Positions 8,211 through 18,334 of a stretch of DNA of 64,000 bases are shown piece by piece. The stretch covers positions 7,999 to 71,998 of the forward strand of contig NZ_PYXZ01000007.1 of the NCBI RefSeq assembly GCF_003057875.1, given 5' to 3'. This DNA comes from Nocardioides currus. GTDB lineage: Bacteria > Actinomycetota > Actinomycetes > Propionibacteriales > Nocardioidaceae. Below the pieces are notes generated by a model. That model was not told the DNA's origin, made no database searches, and saw nothing but the letters and a program-made list of their open reading frames with translations. Every line of letters begins with the position of its first letter. Position 1 is the first letter of the stretch. A program made the position numbers and the translations under genes.

Positions 8211-10013
8211 GTGACCCAGGCTCCGCCGCACGATCACAGCTCCACCGACCAGCACGACGAGAAGCCCGCAGCACAGCCCTCGAGGCAGCGCGTCAAGGAC
8301 GCCGTCTCGGGCCCCACGGACTCCGTCATCCCGCACCCCGCGCTCGACGTCGAGCCGCCCGCCGAGGCCGAGGGACCGAAGACGATCGACAAGGTCGTCT
8401 TCGGTGTCACCGCCGCGATCGCCGTGGCGTTCCTGGTGTGGGGCTTCCTCGACACCGCCTCGCTGTCGAGCGCATCCGGCAGCGCCCTGACCGGCACCAT
8501 GAAGTACCTCGGCTGGCTCTTCGTCCTCGCGGCGTCGGGGTTCGTCGTGTTCGCCCTGTGGCTCGCCCTGGGCAAGTACGGCAACATCCCGCTCGGTCGC
8601 GACGGCGACGAGCCGGAGTTCTCGACCACCTCGTGGGTGGCGATGATGTTCTCCGCCGGCATGGGCATCGGCCTGATGTTCTACGGCGTCAACGAGCCGC
8701 TGACGTTCTTCGCCGACACCGAGGGCTTCGCGCCGCCCGGCAGCGAGGGTCTCTCCGACCCGCAGCGCGCGGAGTCGGCGATGGCCCACACGCTCTTCCA
8801 CTGGACGCTGCACCCGTGGGCGATCTACGCCGTCGTCGGCCTCGCCATCGCGTACGGCGTCTACCGCAAGGGTCGTCTCCAGCTGATCAGCGCGGCGTTC
8901 GAGCCGCTGCTCGGTCGCCACGCCCGTGGCCCGGCCGGCAAGGTGATCGACATCCTGGCCATCTTCGCCACCCTCTTCGGCTCCGCTGCCTCCTTGGGCC
9001 TCGGCGCGATCCAGATCTCCTCGGGGCTGCAGATCGTCGCCGGGATCGGTGAGGTCGGCAACGGCGTGCTGGTCGCGATCATCGCGGTCCTGACCGTCTG
9101 CTTCGTGGTGTCGGCCGTCTCCGGCGTCGCCAAGGGCATCCAGTGGCTCTCGAACGTCAACATGGTCCTGGCCCTGCTGCTGGCGGTCTTCGTGTTCGTG
9201 CTGGGCCCGACGATGTTCATCCTCGACATGGTGCCGAGCTCCATCGCGTCGTACGTCCGCGAGCTGCCGACCATGGCCGGGCGCACCAACGTCGAGGGCG
9301 AGGAGGCCGCGGCCTGGCTGAGCAGCTACACCGTCTTCTACTGGGCCTGGTGGATCAGCTGGACCCCCTTCGTGGGCATGTTCATCGCGCGCATCTCGCG
9401 GGGGCGCACCATCCGCCAGTTCGTGACCGGCGTGCTGCTGGTGCCGAGCCTCGTGAGCCTCGCGTGGTTCGCGATCTTCGGCGGCTCCGCGATCAAGCTG
9501 CAGATGGACGGGGTCGACATCTACGGCTCCGGCGGCGTCGAGGGGCAGCTGTTCGCGATGCTCGACCAGTTCCCGCTCGCCACGGCCGCCAGCGTGCTGG
9601 TGATGGTGCTGGTCGCGATCTTCTTCGTGTCGGGGGCCGACGCGGCCTCGATCGTGATGGGTTCACTCTCCTCCAACGGCGCCATCGAGCCGAAGCGCTT
9701 CCCGGTCATCTTCTGGGGCGTCACCACCGGCGGCGTCGCCGCGGTGATGCTGCTCGTCGGAGGCGACACGGCCCTGGACGGGCTCAAGACGATCACCATC
9801 GTGGCCGCCGTGCCGTTCGTGCTGGTCATGATCGGGCTGTGCGTCGCCCTGGTGAAGGACCTGGGCACCGACCCGATGATCGTGCGCACCCGGGTGGCCC
9901 GCGAGGCCGTCCACGACGCCGTGATCGCCGGAGTCACCGAGCACGGTGACGACTTCCGGTTCACCGTCGAGGAGGAGCCGGCCGCCGAGGCCGACCCTGC
10001 CCCGAGGGCCTGA
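8211..10013 (+). CDS. BCCT-family betaine/choline/carnitine transporter
   Basis: The 600-residue protein has about 12 membrane helices and the BCCT signatures AGMGIGLMFYGVNEPL, WTLHPWAIYAVVGL and the Trp-rich WAWWISWTPFVGMFIARISRG. A hydrophilic N-terminal tail of about 60 residues and an acidic C-terminal tail flank the core; in osmoregulated relatives such tails sense salt. It should import a quaternary amine such as glycine betaine with sodium or protons. The GTG at 8211 follows GGGAGGTG. It stands alone between a LysR-domain gene and guaB1. Confidence 0.93.
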   Translation: MTQAPPHDHSSTDQHDEKPAAQPSRQRVKDAVSGPTDSVIPHPALDVEPPAEAEGPKTIDKVVFGVTAAIAVAFLVWGFLDTASLSSASGSALTGTMKYLGWLFVLAASGFVVFALWLALGKYGNIPLGRDGDEPEFSTTSWVAMMFSAGMGIGLMFYGVNEPLTFFADTEGFAPPGSEGLSDPQRAESAMAHTLFHWTLHPWAIYAVVGLAIAYGVYRKGRLQLISAAFEPLLGRHARGPAGKVIDILAIFATLFGSAASLGLGAIQISSGLQIVAGIGEVGNGVLVAIIAVLTVCFVVSAVSGVAKGIQWLSNVNMVLALLLAVFVFVLGPTMFILDMVPSSIASYVRELPTMAGRTNVEGEEAAAWLSSYTVFYWAWWISWTPFVGMFIARISRGRTIRQFVTGVLLVPSLVSLAWFAIFGGSAIKLQMDGVDIYGSGGVEGQLFAMLDQFPLATAASVLVMVLVAIFFVSGADAASIVMGSLSSNGAIEPKRFPVIFWGVTTGGVAAVMLLVGGDTALDGLKTITIVAAVPFVLVMIGLCVALVKDLGTDPMIVRTRVAREAVHDAVIAGVTEHGDDFRFTVEEEPAAEADPAPRA

Positions 10014-10020
10014 CGCGACC

Positions 10021-11495
<1,475 letters not shown>

Positions 11496-12113
11496 CTACG
11501 CGCTCGGCATGCGGCGGGGTCGCAGCCCCACGTCCTTCAGCTCCAGCTCGGCCAGCCGGGCGACCACCACCGGGTCGCGGCGCCGCCAGTCTCCCGCCGG
11601 GTCCTCGCTGACGCGCGCCAGGACCCGCATCGGCTGGTTCGTCAGGGCGCGCAGGGCGAAGAGGTCGAGGTCGTCGGCGGAGTCGATGAACCTCAGCCCG
11701 GCCGTGGCCTCCCGGACGAACCGCACCCGACCGGGCAGGTAGAACGCGGTCACCACCAGGATCGGGATCAGCGCGATCGACAGCCCGAGCACGAGCGCGA
11801 GCCGCTCGACGGCGCGCACCGACGACCGGCCGGCCTCGGCCAGGCCGTCGGAGGCGTCGGCCGCCTTGTCGAACGGCGTCGCGACCTCGTCGCCGATGAG
11901 GGGCACGTCGTCGAGCCGTCCCCCGGCGTCGCGGAGCTGCCCGGCCATGGCGGTCGCCGACTCGTCGGTCTGGCGGCCGGGCGCGGCCAGGGCGGTGGTG
12001 CCGTCGTGGACGGCGAGCCCGATCCACACCCACGCCACCAGCCAGACGACGAAGAGCAGGTCGACGACGACCTGGAACGTACGGCGGCCAGCGGTGTCGG
12101 CGTACAGCTTCAT
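11496..12113 (-). CDS. two-helix membrane protein of unknown function
   Basis: The 205-residue product has a hydrophobic helix at about 13-37 and a second at about 102-128, with a polar, probably extracellular loop between them and a C-terminal cytosolic part of about 75 residues that is rich in Arg and Asp. No catalytic motif is recognised. The C-terminal portion (ALRALTNQPMRVLARV) looks conserved in character but I cannot name it. It starts 10 bases behind the decarboxylase stop, so the two genes probably form one transcript. Confidence 0.75.
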   Translation of the reverse strand: MKLYADTAGRRTFQVVVDLLFVVWLVAWVWIGLAVHDGTTALAAPGRQTDESATAMAGQLRDAGGRLDDVPLIGDEVATPFDKAADASDGLAEAGRSSVRAVERLALVLGLSIALIPILVVTAFYLPGRVRFVREATAGLRFIDSADDLDLFALRALTNQPMRVLARVSEDPAGDWRRRDPVVVARLAELELKDVGLRPRRMPSA

Positions 12114-12123
12114 GCCCCCATGG

Positions 12124-13569
12124 TCACAGAACGCGCTGGAGCTCCGCCCACGTCCGGTCGATGTCGGCGCGCGTGGTGCGCCAGCTGCCGACGGCGACGC
12201 GCATCGCCGCCCGACCCTCGACGACGGTGTGGCTGAGGTAGGCGACGCCGCTCGCGTTGAGCGCGTGCATGGCCGCGAGCGTCGGCTCGTCGCCACCGAC
12301 GTGGCGGAAGACGACCAGGCTCAGCGAGCGCGGTGTCACGAGCTCGAACCGCTCGTCGTCGGCGACGAGCTCCTCGACGTACGCCGCGAGGTCGACGCCG
12401 GACCGGATGTGCGCTCGCAGCCCCTCGAGGCCGTAGGTGCGCAGCACCGCCCACAGCTTCATCGCGCGGAACCGGCGGCCCAGCTGCGGGTGCCAGTCGC
12501 GGTAGTCGACGACGGCGCCCGACTCGGAGGCGGCGTTGCGGAGGTATTCGGGGGTGATCGACAGCGCCTCGGTCAGGTGGGCACGTTGCTGCACCCACAG
12601 CACGCTGCAGTCGAAGGTGGTCAGCATCCACTTGTGCGGGTTGGTGACGATCGAGTGGGCGAGGTGCACCCCGGCCAGGATCCGGTCCCGGTGCTCCGGG
12701 CACACGGCCGCCACCCCCGCCCAGGCCGCGTCGACGTGCAGCCAGGCGCTCGTGCCGTCGATCGCCTCCGCGATGGCCTGGACGTCGTCGATCGCGCCCG
12801 TCGAGGTGGTGCCCACGGCTGCCTGGACGAAGACGGGGGTCCAGCCGTCGTCGATGTCGTCCGCGAGCCGCAGCTCGAGGGCGCGCACGTCCATGGCCTG
12901 CGTGGCCGGGTCGACCTCGATCGCCCGCACGCACTCCGACCCGAGGCCCGCCATCATGGCGGCCTTCACCAGCGACGAGTGGGCCTGCGAGGAGCCGTAG
13001 ACCGCCCACTTCGTCGCCCCGACGCCCGTGTCACGGGCACTACCACCGCTGGCGCGGTGCAGGGCGGCCAGCAGCGCGGTGAAGGTCGCCGTGGAGGCGG
13101 TGTCCTGGATGACCCCACCGCCGAGACCGTGGTCGGTGAGGCGGAACTGCTCCGGCAGGCCGAGCGCCTGCGCGAGCCAGTCGACCACGACCTGCTCGAC
13201 CTCGGTGACGGCCGGGCTGGTGGCCCAGATCATCCCCTGCGCGCCGATCCCGCTGGAGATCAGGTCGCCGAGGATCGCCGCCGGGGACGAGTTGGCCGGG
13301 AAGTAGGCGAAGAACCGCGGGTGCTGCCAGTGCGTCAGGCCCGGCACGACGAGCTCGTCGAGGTCGGCCAGCAGGGCGTCGAACGGCTCCCCCGCCTCCG
13401 GGGGCGCGGTCGGCAGCGAGCGCCGTACGTCGCCGGGCGCGACCTGCGCCAGCACCGGCACGTCGTCCAGGCCGGCCCAGTAGTCGGCGATCCAGTCGAT
13501 GGCGGCGTGGCCCTGGCGCCGGAACTCCTCGGGACTCATGTGTGCCGGGGTGTCGCTGTTGGGTGGCAT
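12124..13569 (-). CDS. PLP-dependent aromatic amino acid decarboxylase family protein
   Basis: The 481-residue protein belongs to the group II pyridoxal-phosphate decarboxylases (DDC/TyrDC/TDC). Residues 81-92 (WQHPRFFAYFPA), HVDAAW with Asp280 for the cofactor ring nitrogen, and NPHKWML with Lys313 as the Schiff-base lysine are all present, and length is typical. It should remove the alpha-carboxyl of an aromatic amino acid such as Phe, Tyr, Trp or Dopa; which one cannot be read from sequence. TACGTT stands six bases before the ATG. The membrane protein gene follows 10 bases downstream. Confidence 0.9.
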   Translation of the reverse strand: MPPNSDTPAHMSPEEFRRQGHAAIDWIADYWAGLDDVPVLAQVAPGDVRRSLPTAPPEAGEPFDALLADLDELVVPGLTHWQHPRFFAYFPANSSPAAILGDLISSGIGAQGMIWATSPAVTEVEQVVVDWLAQALGLPEQFRLTDHGLGGGVIQDTASTATFTALLAALHRASGGSARDTGVGATKWAVYGSSQAHSSLVKAAMMAGLGSECVRAIEVDPATQAMDVRALELRLADDIDDGWTPVFVQAAVGTTSTGAIDDVQAIAEAIDGTSAWLHVDAAWAGVAAVCPEHRDRILAGVHLAHSIVTNPHKWMLTTFDCSVLWVQQRAHLTEALSITPEYLRNAASESGAVVDYRDWHPQLGRRFRAMKLWAVLRTYGLEGLRAHIRSGVDLAAYVEELVADDERFELVTPRSLSLVVFRHVGGDEPTLAAMHALNASGVAYLSHTVVEGRAAMRVAVGSWRTTRADIDRTWAELQRVL

Positions 13570-13575
13570 GGCCCG

Positions 13576-13581
13576 AACGTA
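13576..13581 (-). promoter_or_regulatory. -10 element of the decarboxylase gene
   Basis: TACGTT on the minus strand is six bases before the ATG at 13569, a leaderless arrangement. Confidence 0.45.
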
Positions 13582-13666
13582 CTGGTCACGGTTGAGTCGG
13601 TGTACTCAGGGACGCTCGGGTAGCGCGACAGGTCCCCCACGTCGCGGATCCGGCGAGGCTTCTGCC

Positions 13667-13954
13667 ATGACGAACTCGAGCACCGCCACCAAGAACACCA
13701 CCGCCTTCGCCGCCCAGGCCGCCATCTCCTTCGGCGCCTCCCTCTTCGCGATGCTGGTCGCGATCTACTTCATGGAGGCCGACCCGTGGATCAAGGGCTT
13801 CCTGGCCCTCGGCACCCTCTACCTCACCACCTCGACCTTCACCCTCGCCAAGGTCGTGCGGGACATGCAGGACGACAACACCGTCGTCCACCGCCTCGAC
13901 GCCGCCCGCCTCGACAAGGTCCTTGCCCAGCACGACCCCTTCAAGTCCGCCTGA
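13667..13954 (+). CDS. YiaA/YiaB-family two-helix inner membrane protein
   Basis: The 95-residue protein has two hydrophobic helices, about residues 14-36 (AAISFGASLFAMLVAIYFM) and 41-61 (GFLALGTLYLTTSTFTLAK), then a charged tail with VVRDMQDD. This matches the YiaA/YiaB family, whose function is unknown. A perfect hairpin follows 23 bases after the stop. The ATG at 13667 is preceded by GAGG. Confidence 0.8.
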   Translation: MTNSSTATKNTTAFAAQAAISFGASLFAMLVAIYFMEADPWIKGFLALGTLYLTTSTFTLAKVVRDMQDDNTVVHRLDAARLDKVLAQHDPFKSA

Positions 13955-13977
13955 CGCCGTCCACGTTGCTCGACAGA

Positions 13978-14011
13978 CGAAGCCCCTCCCGGAGGTCCGG
14001 GAGGGGCTTCG
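13978..14011. terminator. perfect hairpin terminator
   Basis: Two 15-base arms (13978-13992 and 13997-14011) are exactly complementary around a four-base loop AGGT. It follows the YiaA/YiaB gene and lies opposite the end of the acyl-CoA dehydrogenase gene, so it may stop transcription from both sides. Confidence 0.75.
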
Positions 14012-14030
14012 TCGTGCGTACGGCGCCTCT

Positions 14031-14118
14031 GGTTTCCCCGGCTAAGCGGGGAAATGTGAACTTCACGTGGCATGCAAACACCCGGAAGTTCGAACTTCCC
14101 CGCTTAGCCGGGGAAACC
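14031..14118. repeat. 88-bp nested inverted repeat
   Basis: The outer arms 14031-14053 and 14096-14118 are perfect 23-base inverted copies (each contains a TTCCCCG/CGGGGAA core). Inner arms 14058-14064 and 14085-14091 (GAACTTC/GAAGTTC) enclose a GCATGC palindrome at 14070-14075. It begins 23 bases beyond the stop of the acyl-CoA dehydrogenase gene. Confidence 0.9.
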
Positions 14119-14121
14119 GAA
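14058..14121 (+). repeat. dispersed 64-bp repeat, copy 1
   Basis: This stretch aligns without gaps to 51294-51357, with 48 of 64 bases identical by hand count; the last 17 bases, from TAGCCGG to CGAA, match exactly. Shared elements in order are GAACTTC, GCATGCA, and TTCCCCG..TAGCCGGGGAAACC. Both copies sit about 20 bases behind a minus-strand stop codon. Confidence 0.8.
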
Positions 14122-14140
14122 GACGCAGGGGCGCCCCCCG

Positions 14141-15352
14141 TCAGCGCAGCTCGGCGCTGGTCAGGCCGAGGAGTCGGCGGGCCACGATCAGCAGCTGGAT
14201 CTGCTGGGTGCCCTCGAAGATGTCGAGGATCTTGGAGTCGCGCGACCACTTCTCCAGCAGCTCGGTCTCGCTGTAGCCGATCGAGCCGGCGAGCTCGACG
14301 CAGCTGAGCGTGATGTCGGAGCCGACCCGCCCCGCCTTCGCCTTGGCCATCGAGGCCTCGAGCGAGTTGGGCTTGCGGTTGTCGGCCATCCACGCGGCCT
14401 GCATGGTCAGCAGCTGCGCGGCCTCCCAGTCGGCCTCCATCTGCAGGAACTTCGCTGCGGCCGCCGACTGCACCTGGGCCGGACGGTCGTAGTCGACCTC
14501 GATGCCGGCCTGCGCGAGCAGGTCGCGGGTCAGGTCGAGCGAGGCGCGGGCGCATCCCACCGCCATGGCCGCAACCAGCGGTCGGGTGTTGTCGAAGGTC
14601 GCCATGGCTCCGGCGAAGCCCTGCTTGACGTCGATCTCGGGTGACCCGAGCAGGTCCTCGGCCGGCACCCGGCAGTCGGTGAAGGTGATCGCGGCGGTGT
14701 CGGACGCACGGATGCCGAGCTTGTGCTCGAGACGCTCGACCTTCATCCCGGGGTTGCCCTTGCGGACCAGGAACGACTTGATCGCGGCCCGGCCGAGCGA
14801 CTTGTCGAGCGTGGCCCACACGACCACGGAGTCGGCCCGGTCGCCCGAGGTGACGTAGATCTTCTCGCCGTTGAGGACGTACTCGTCGCCGTCGAGCCGG
14901 GCGGTCGTGGAGATCGACGCGGAGTCGGAGCCCGTGCCCGGCTCGGTGATCGCCATCGCCGCCCAGGTGCCGGCGAACCGCTCGAGCTGCTCCTCGTTGG
15001 CGACCGACGCGATGGCGGAGTTGCCCAGCCCCTGGCGCGGCATCGACAGGAGCAGGCCGGTGTCGCCCCAGCACATCTCGGCGATGGAGAGGACGGAGGC
15101 GAGGTTGGCGCCGTTCTTCACGGTCCCCTCGTCGGTGCCCTCCTCGCGGCGTACACCCGCGGCGCCGGCACCCTCGGACGACCCGGACTCGGACAGCCCG
15201 TCGATCATCGCGGCCAGCATGTCGAGCTCCTTGGGGTACTCGTGCTCGGCACGGTCGTACTTGCGGGAGATCGGGCGCAGCATGTTCATCGCGACCTGGT
15301 GGGCCTGGTCGACGAGCACACGGTGCTTCTTGGGGGTCTCGAGGTTGATCAT
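14141..15352 (-). CDS. acyl-CoA dehydrogenase family protein
   Basis: The 403-residue flavoprotein has the acyl-CoA dehydrogenase layout: N-terminal helical domain, central beta domain with MAITEPGTGSD and IYVTSGDRADS contacting FAD, and a C-terminal helical domain ending FEGTQQIQLLIVARRLLG. It oxidises an acyl-CoA to the 2-enoyl-CoA and passes electrons to ETF. An unusual hydrophilic insertion rich in Ser, Gly and Glu at about residues 50-80 sits in the first domain. It lies 55 bases behind a second acyl-CoA dehydrogenase gene in the same direction, so the two may be co-transcribed and could form a heteromer. Confidence 0.92.
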   Translation of the reverse strand: MINLETPKKHRVLVDQAHQVAMNMLRPISRKYDRAEHEYPKELDMLAAMIDGLSESGSSEGAGAAGVRREEGTDEGTVKNGANLASVLSIAEMCWGDTGLLLSMPRQGLGNSAIASVANEEQLERFAGTWAAMAITEPGTGSDSASISTTARLDGDEYVLNGEKIYVTSGDRADSVVVWATLDKSLGRAAIKSFLVRKGNPGMKVERLEHKLGIRASDTAAITFTDCRVPAEDLLGSPEIDVKQGFAGAMATFDNTRPLVAAMAVGCARASLDLTRDLLAQAGIEVDYDRPAQVQSAAAAKFLQMEADWEAAQLLTMQAAWMADNRKPNSLEASMAKAKAGRVGSDITLSCVELAGSIGYSETELLEKWSRDSKILDIFEGTQQIQLLIVARRLLGLTSAELR

Positions 15353-15407
15353 CGCCGGGGCCCCCGTTCGGACCGCAGCGAAGCGAGGATTCGAATGGGG
15401 TGGTTCA

Positions 15408-16796
15408 TCAGACGAGCACCGAACCTTCCATGATCCCGACGGCCCGCAGGTCGCGGTACCACCGTTCGACGGGGTGTTCCTTGACGAAGCCGTGTCCGCC
15501 GAGGAGCTGGACGCCGTCGAGGCCGATCTTCATGCCCTTGCTGGCGCACAGCTGGCGGGCGAGGGCCACCTCCCTGGCGAAGTCCTTGCCCGCTGCGGCG
15601 CGCGAGGCCGCCTTGTAGGTCAGCAGCCGCATCGACTGCAGCTCGATCGCGATGTCGGCGACCATGAACGCGACGGCCTGCCGGTGGCTGATCGGCTCAC
15701 CGAAGGCCTCGCGCTCGTTGACGTAGCCGGTGACGTAGTCGAGCACGGCCTGGCCGGTGCCGACCGCGAGGGCGCACCAGGCGAGACGGGAGAGGCGCAC
15801 GCACTCGGCGTACGTCGCTCCGTCGGTCGTGCCCAGCACGGCCTCGGCCGGCACCCGGACCCCCGTGAGTTCGAGCCGTGCGAGGGACGCGGCCCGCACG
15901 CCCATCGACGGGTCTCCCTCGACGGTCAGGCCCTCGGTCCCCGACTCGACGAGGAACAGCGTGGGCGACCCGTCGAGCTGCGCGCCGACGACGAAGAGCT
16001 CGGCCTCGGCGCCACGGACGACGGCGGTCTTCACGCCCTCGAGGACGAAGCCGTCGCCGTCGCGGGTCGCCGTGGTGGCGGGGCTGAGCACGTCGAAGAG
16101 CACGGTCGGCTCGGTCAGCGCGAGCGCCGCGACCGGTGCGTCCTCGCCGGTGAAGGCGGGGAGGTAGGTCTCCTGCTGCGACGCGGTGCCCCACAGGCCG
16201 ATCGCCGTGGCGACGCTGCCGGGAGCGAGGGCGGCCACCGCGAGGCCCATGTCGCCGCGCGCGAGCGCTTCGGCGACGAGGGCGCCGGCCATGGCCGAGC
16301 GCTCCTCGGAGATCCCGCCCAAGGACTCGGGCAGGCCGAGGATCGGCAGCCCGATCTCCTGCCCCGCGGCGAGCACCGCGTCGGGCGCGGCGCAGGCCTC
16401 GTCCGCGTCGGCCGCGGCGGGCCGCACCACCTCGGTGGCGTAGTCGGTGACGACGTCGACGAGCATCTGCTCGTCCTCGGTCGGCGTCAGGTCGAAGACG
16501 CCCCGGGGGCCGCTCGTCGCCACCGGGCGCTGCCCTGCTGCGGACCGGCGCTGGACCTTCCCGAACTGCCGACCGGCCACCGTGGCGGTGCGGAACCCGC
16601 TGCGCGTCGCGGTGAACACCAGCCGCTCGGTCTGGCGCCGCAACCCGACGCGGTCGATGAGGTCGCTCTGGGCCAGCTTGTTGAGCCCGGCGATGGCCAG
16701 CCCGATCGGGTCGCGGCTCTCCCCGGACGCCAGGCCGTGCCGGTCGCCGGAGCCGCCCATGCTGCCTCGCTTGAAGGTGTCGGTGATGAGGGACAT
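15408..16796 (-). CDS. acyl-CoA dehydrogenase family protein (longer paralogue)
   Basis: The 462-residue product carries about 100 extra N-terminal residues before the usual helical domain (FDLTPTEDEQMLVDVV). Further on are LALTEPTVLFDV in the flavin-contact region, GEPISHRQAVAFMVADIAIEL and a C-terminal LLGGHGFVKEHPVERWYRDLR. The end IMEGS replaces the usual FEGT. Electron transfer from an acyl-CoA to ETF is expected, substrate unknown. TACAGT six bases before the ATG indicates a leaderless transcript, and a palindrome overlaps it, so a repressor probably controls this gene and the dehydrogenase gene behind it. Confidence 0.88.
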   Translation of the reverse strand: MSLITDTFKRGSMGGSGDRHGLASGESRDPIGLAIAGLNKLAQSDLIDRVGLRRQTERLVFTATRSGFRTATVAGRQFGKVQRRSAAGQRPVATSGPRGVFDLTPTEDEQMLVDVVTDYATEVVRPAAADADEACAAPDAVLAAGQEIGLPILGLPESLGGISEERSAMAGALVAEALARGDMGLAVAALAPGSVATAIGLWGTASQQETYLPAFTGEDAPVAALALTEPTVLFDVLSPATTATRDGDGFVLEGVKTAVVRGAEAELFVVGAQLDGSPTLFLVESGTEGLTVEGDPSMGVRAASLARLELTGVRVPAEAVLGTTDGATYAECVRLSRLAWCALAVGTGQAVLDYVTGYVNEREAFGEPISHRQAVAFMVADIAIELQSMRLLTYKAASRAAAGKDFAREVALARQLCASKGMKIGLDGVQLLGGHGFVKEHPVERWYRDLRAVGIMEGSVLV

Positions 16797-16802
16797 GCCA
16801 AA

Positions 16803-16808
16803 ACTGTA
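16803..16808 (-). promoter_or_regulatory. -10 element of acyl-CoA dehydrogenase operon
   Basis: TACAGT on the minus strand lies six bases before the ATG at 16796 and partly inside the palindrome at 16806-16820. Confidence 0.5.
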
Positions 16809-16820
16809 ACTCTGAGTTAC
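16806..16820. promoter_or_regulatory. palindromic operator candidate
   Basis: GTAACTCTGAGTTAC has 7-base perfect arms around one base. It overlaps the -10 element of the acyl-CoA dehydrogenase gene, a position suited to a TetR- or GntR-type repressor of fatty-acid degradation. The identity of the regulator is inference. Confidence 0.55.
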
Positions 16821-16856
16821 ACACAACGCCACAACATTGCTCGTGGCGCCTGTCAC

Positions 16857-16862
16857 TAGGAT
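16857..16862 (+). promoter_or_regulatory. -10 element of def
   Basis: TAGGAT stands seven bases before the ATG at 16870, a leaderless arrangement. Confidence 0.5.
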
Positions 16863-16869
16863 CCGCCCC

Positions 16870-17484
16870 ATGCCTGACAGCAACACGCCCGACACGCCAC
16901 TGGCCCCGCACGGACCGCTTCCCGACCCCGGCACCGTCCGCCCGATGACGCGGTGGGGCACGCCGGTGATGCACCGCCCGCAGGCCCTCGTCACGTCGTA
17001 CGACGCAGCGCTCGCGCGCCTGGCCGCCGACATGGTCGCCACCATGCGGGCCGCCGACGGCGTGGGCCTGGCCGCCTGCCAGATCGGCGAGGACGTGGCG
17101 ATGTTCGTCTTCGACTGCCCCGACGAGACCGGCCGCCACACGGTCGGCGTCGTGTGCAACCCGACGCTGACGCTGCCGGAAGGCAAGGACCGCCGCCTCG
17201 ACGCCGACGACGAGGGGTGCCTGTCGTTCCCCGGGGCGTTCGTGGAGTGCGCGCGCCCGGACTGGGCGGCGGTGGACGGCTTCGGGCTCGACGGCGAGCC
17301 GGTGCACTTCGAGGGCACCGGGCTCCTGGCCCGCTGTCTCCAGCACGAGACCGACCACACGTTCGGCACCGTGTTCGGCGACCGGCTCGCGACCAAGGCG
17401 CTGAAGAAGCTCCAGAAGGCCCACGACAAGCTGGTCGACGACTACCCGCCCGAGTGGCCGGTCGGCGTCACGAGCGAGTCGTGA
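16870..17484 (+). CDS. def: peptide deformylase
   Basis: The 204-residue protein has all three deformylase motifs: GVGLAACQ at 64-71, EGCLSFP with metal-ligand Cys117, and HETDH at 159-163. It removes the formyl group from nascent N-terminal methionine using an active-site metal. The N-terminal extension of about 25 residues and the C-terminal helix rich in Lys are typical for actinobacteria. The stop overlaps the GTG start of the following RNA methyltransferase gene. Confidence 0.95.
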   Translation: MPDSNTPDTPLAPHGPLPDPGTVRPMTRWGTPVMHRPQALVTSYDAALARLAADMVATMRAADGVGLAACQIGEDVAMFVFDCPDETGRHTVGVVCNPTLTLPEGKDRRLDADDEGCLSFPGAFVECARPDWAAVDGFGLDGEPVHFEGTGLLARCLQHETDHTFGTVFGDRLATKALKKLQKAHDKLVDDYPPEWPVGVTSES

Positions 17485-18278
17485 CGATCAAGGTCACCAC
17501 CCGCAACGCGCGCTTCCAGCAGTGGGAGGCGCTTCTGCACAACCGCACCAAGCGGCACCGGCAGGGCGAGCTCGTGGTCCAGGGCGTCCGCCCGATCACG
17601 CTGGCCGTCGAGCACGGCTGGCGCATCCGCACCCTGATCAGTGACGGCCGGCCCAAGCTCTCGTCCTGGGCCCGGGACCTGTGGAAGTCGACGCCGGCCG
17701 AGCAGGTCGTGATGGCCCCGGAGCTGGTCGCCGAGCTCGGCGAGAAGGACGAGCCCAGCGAGCTGCTCGCGATCGTCGAGATGCCCGCCGACGACCTGTC
17801 CCGCCTCGACCCGGCCGGGGTCACCGTCGTCTTCGACCGCCCCACGCAGCCTGGCAACCTCGGCACCCTGGCCCGCTCGGCGGACGCCTTCGGCGCTTCG
17901 AGCCTGGTGGTGACCGGGCACGCGGCCGATCCCTACGACCCGCGCGCCGTGCGCTCCAGCACCGGGTCGTTGTTCGCCCTCGACGTCGTCCGGGCGCCCG
18001 GCCACGCGCCGGTGGTCGAGTGGGCCCGGCAGCACGGCTGCCGGGTCGTCGGCACGGACGAGACCGGCTCCGTCGACGTGCGCGACGCCGACCTGACCGG
18101 ACCCCTCGTCGTGGTCGTCGGCAACGAGACGACCGGGATGACCGCCGGTTGGCGGGAGGCCTGCGACGTGCTGGTCTCGATCCCCATGGCCGGGTCGGCG
18201 AGCTCGCTCAACGCCGCCACGGCCGGCTCGATCGTGCTCGAGGAGGCGTTCCGCCAGCGCCGGTTGGTTGCTGGTTAG
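17481..18278 (+). CDS. SpoU/TrmH-family RNA 2'-O-methyltransferase
   Basis: The 265-residue product is a SPOUT methyltransferase. The N-terminal part (about 1-105) resembles the RNA-binding region of the family. The catalytic domain has VFDRPTQPGNLGTLARSADAFGA (motif 1 with the Asn and Arg), VVVVGNETTGM (motif 2) and IPMAGSASSLNAATAGSIVLEEA (motif 3 with the knot). It methylates a ribose in tRNA or rRNA using S-adenosylmethionine; the target is not known. The GTG start at 17481 overlaps the def stop, implying coupling. Its 3' end lies in one of two copies of a GGTTGGTTGCTGGT repeat. Confidence 0.88.
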   Translation: MTIKVTTRNARFQQWEALLHNRTKRHRQGELVVQGVRPITLAVEHGWRIRTLISDGRPKLSSWARDLWKSTPAEQVVMAPELVAELGEKDEPSELLAIVEMPADDLSRLDPAGVTVVFDRPTQPGNLGTLARSADAFGASSLVVTGHAADPYDPRAVRSSTGSLFALDVVRAPGHAPVVEWARQHGCRVVGTDETGSVDVRDADLTGPLVVVVGNETTGMTAGWREACDVLVSIPMAGSASSLNAATAGSIVLEEAFRQRRLVAG

Positions 18279-18334
18279 CAACCCTGGCGCTCGGTCGTCG
18301 GAAGGACGGGCTGGTTGGTTGCTGGTGACCAACC
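18262..18334. terminator. duplicated hairpins between convergent methyltransferase genes
   Basis: The 14-mer GGTTGGTTGCTGGT occurs at 18262-18275 and 18313-18326. Each copy is followed by a sequence that folds back on it (GGTTGC/GCAACC in the first, GGTTGGT/ACCAACC in the second). The pair lies between converging genes and probably terminates both. Confidence 0.5.
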
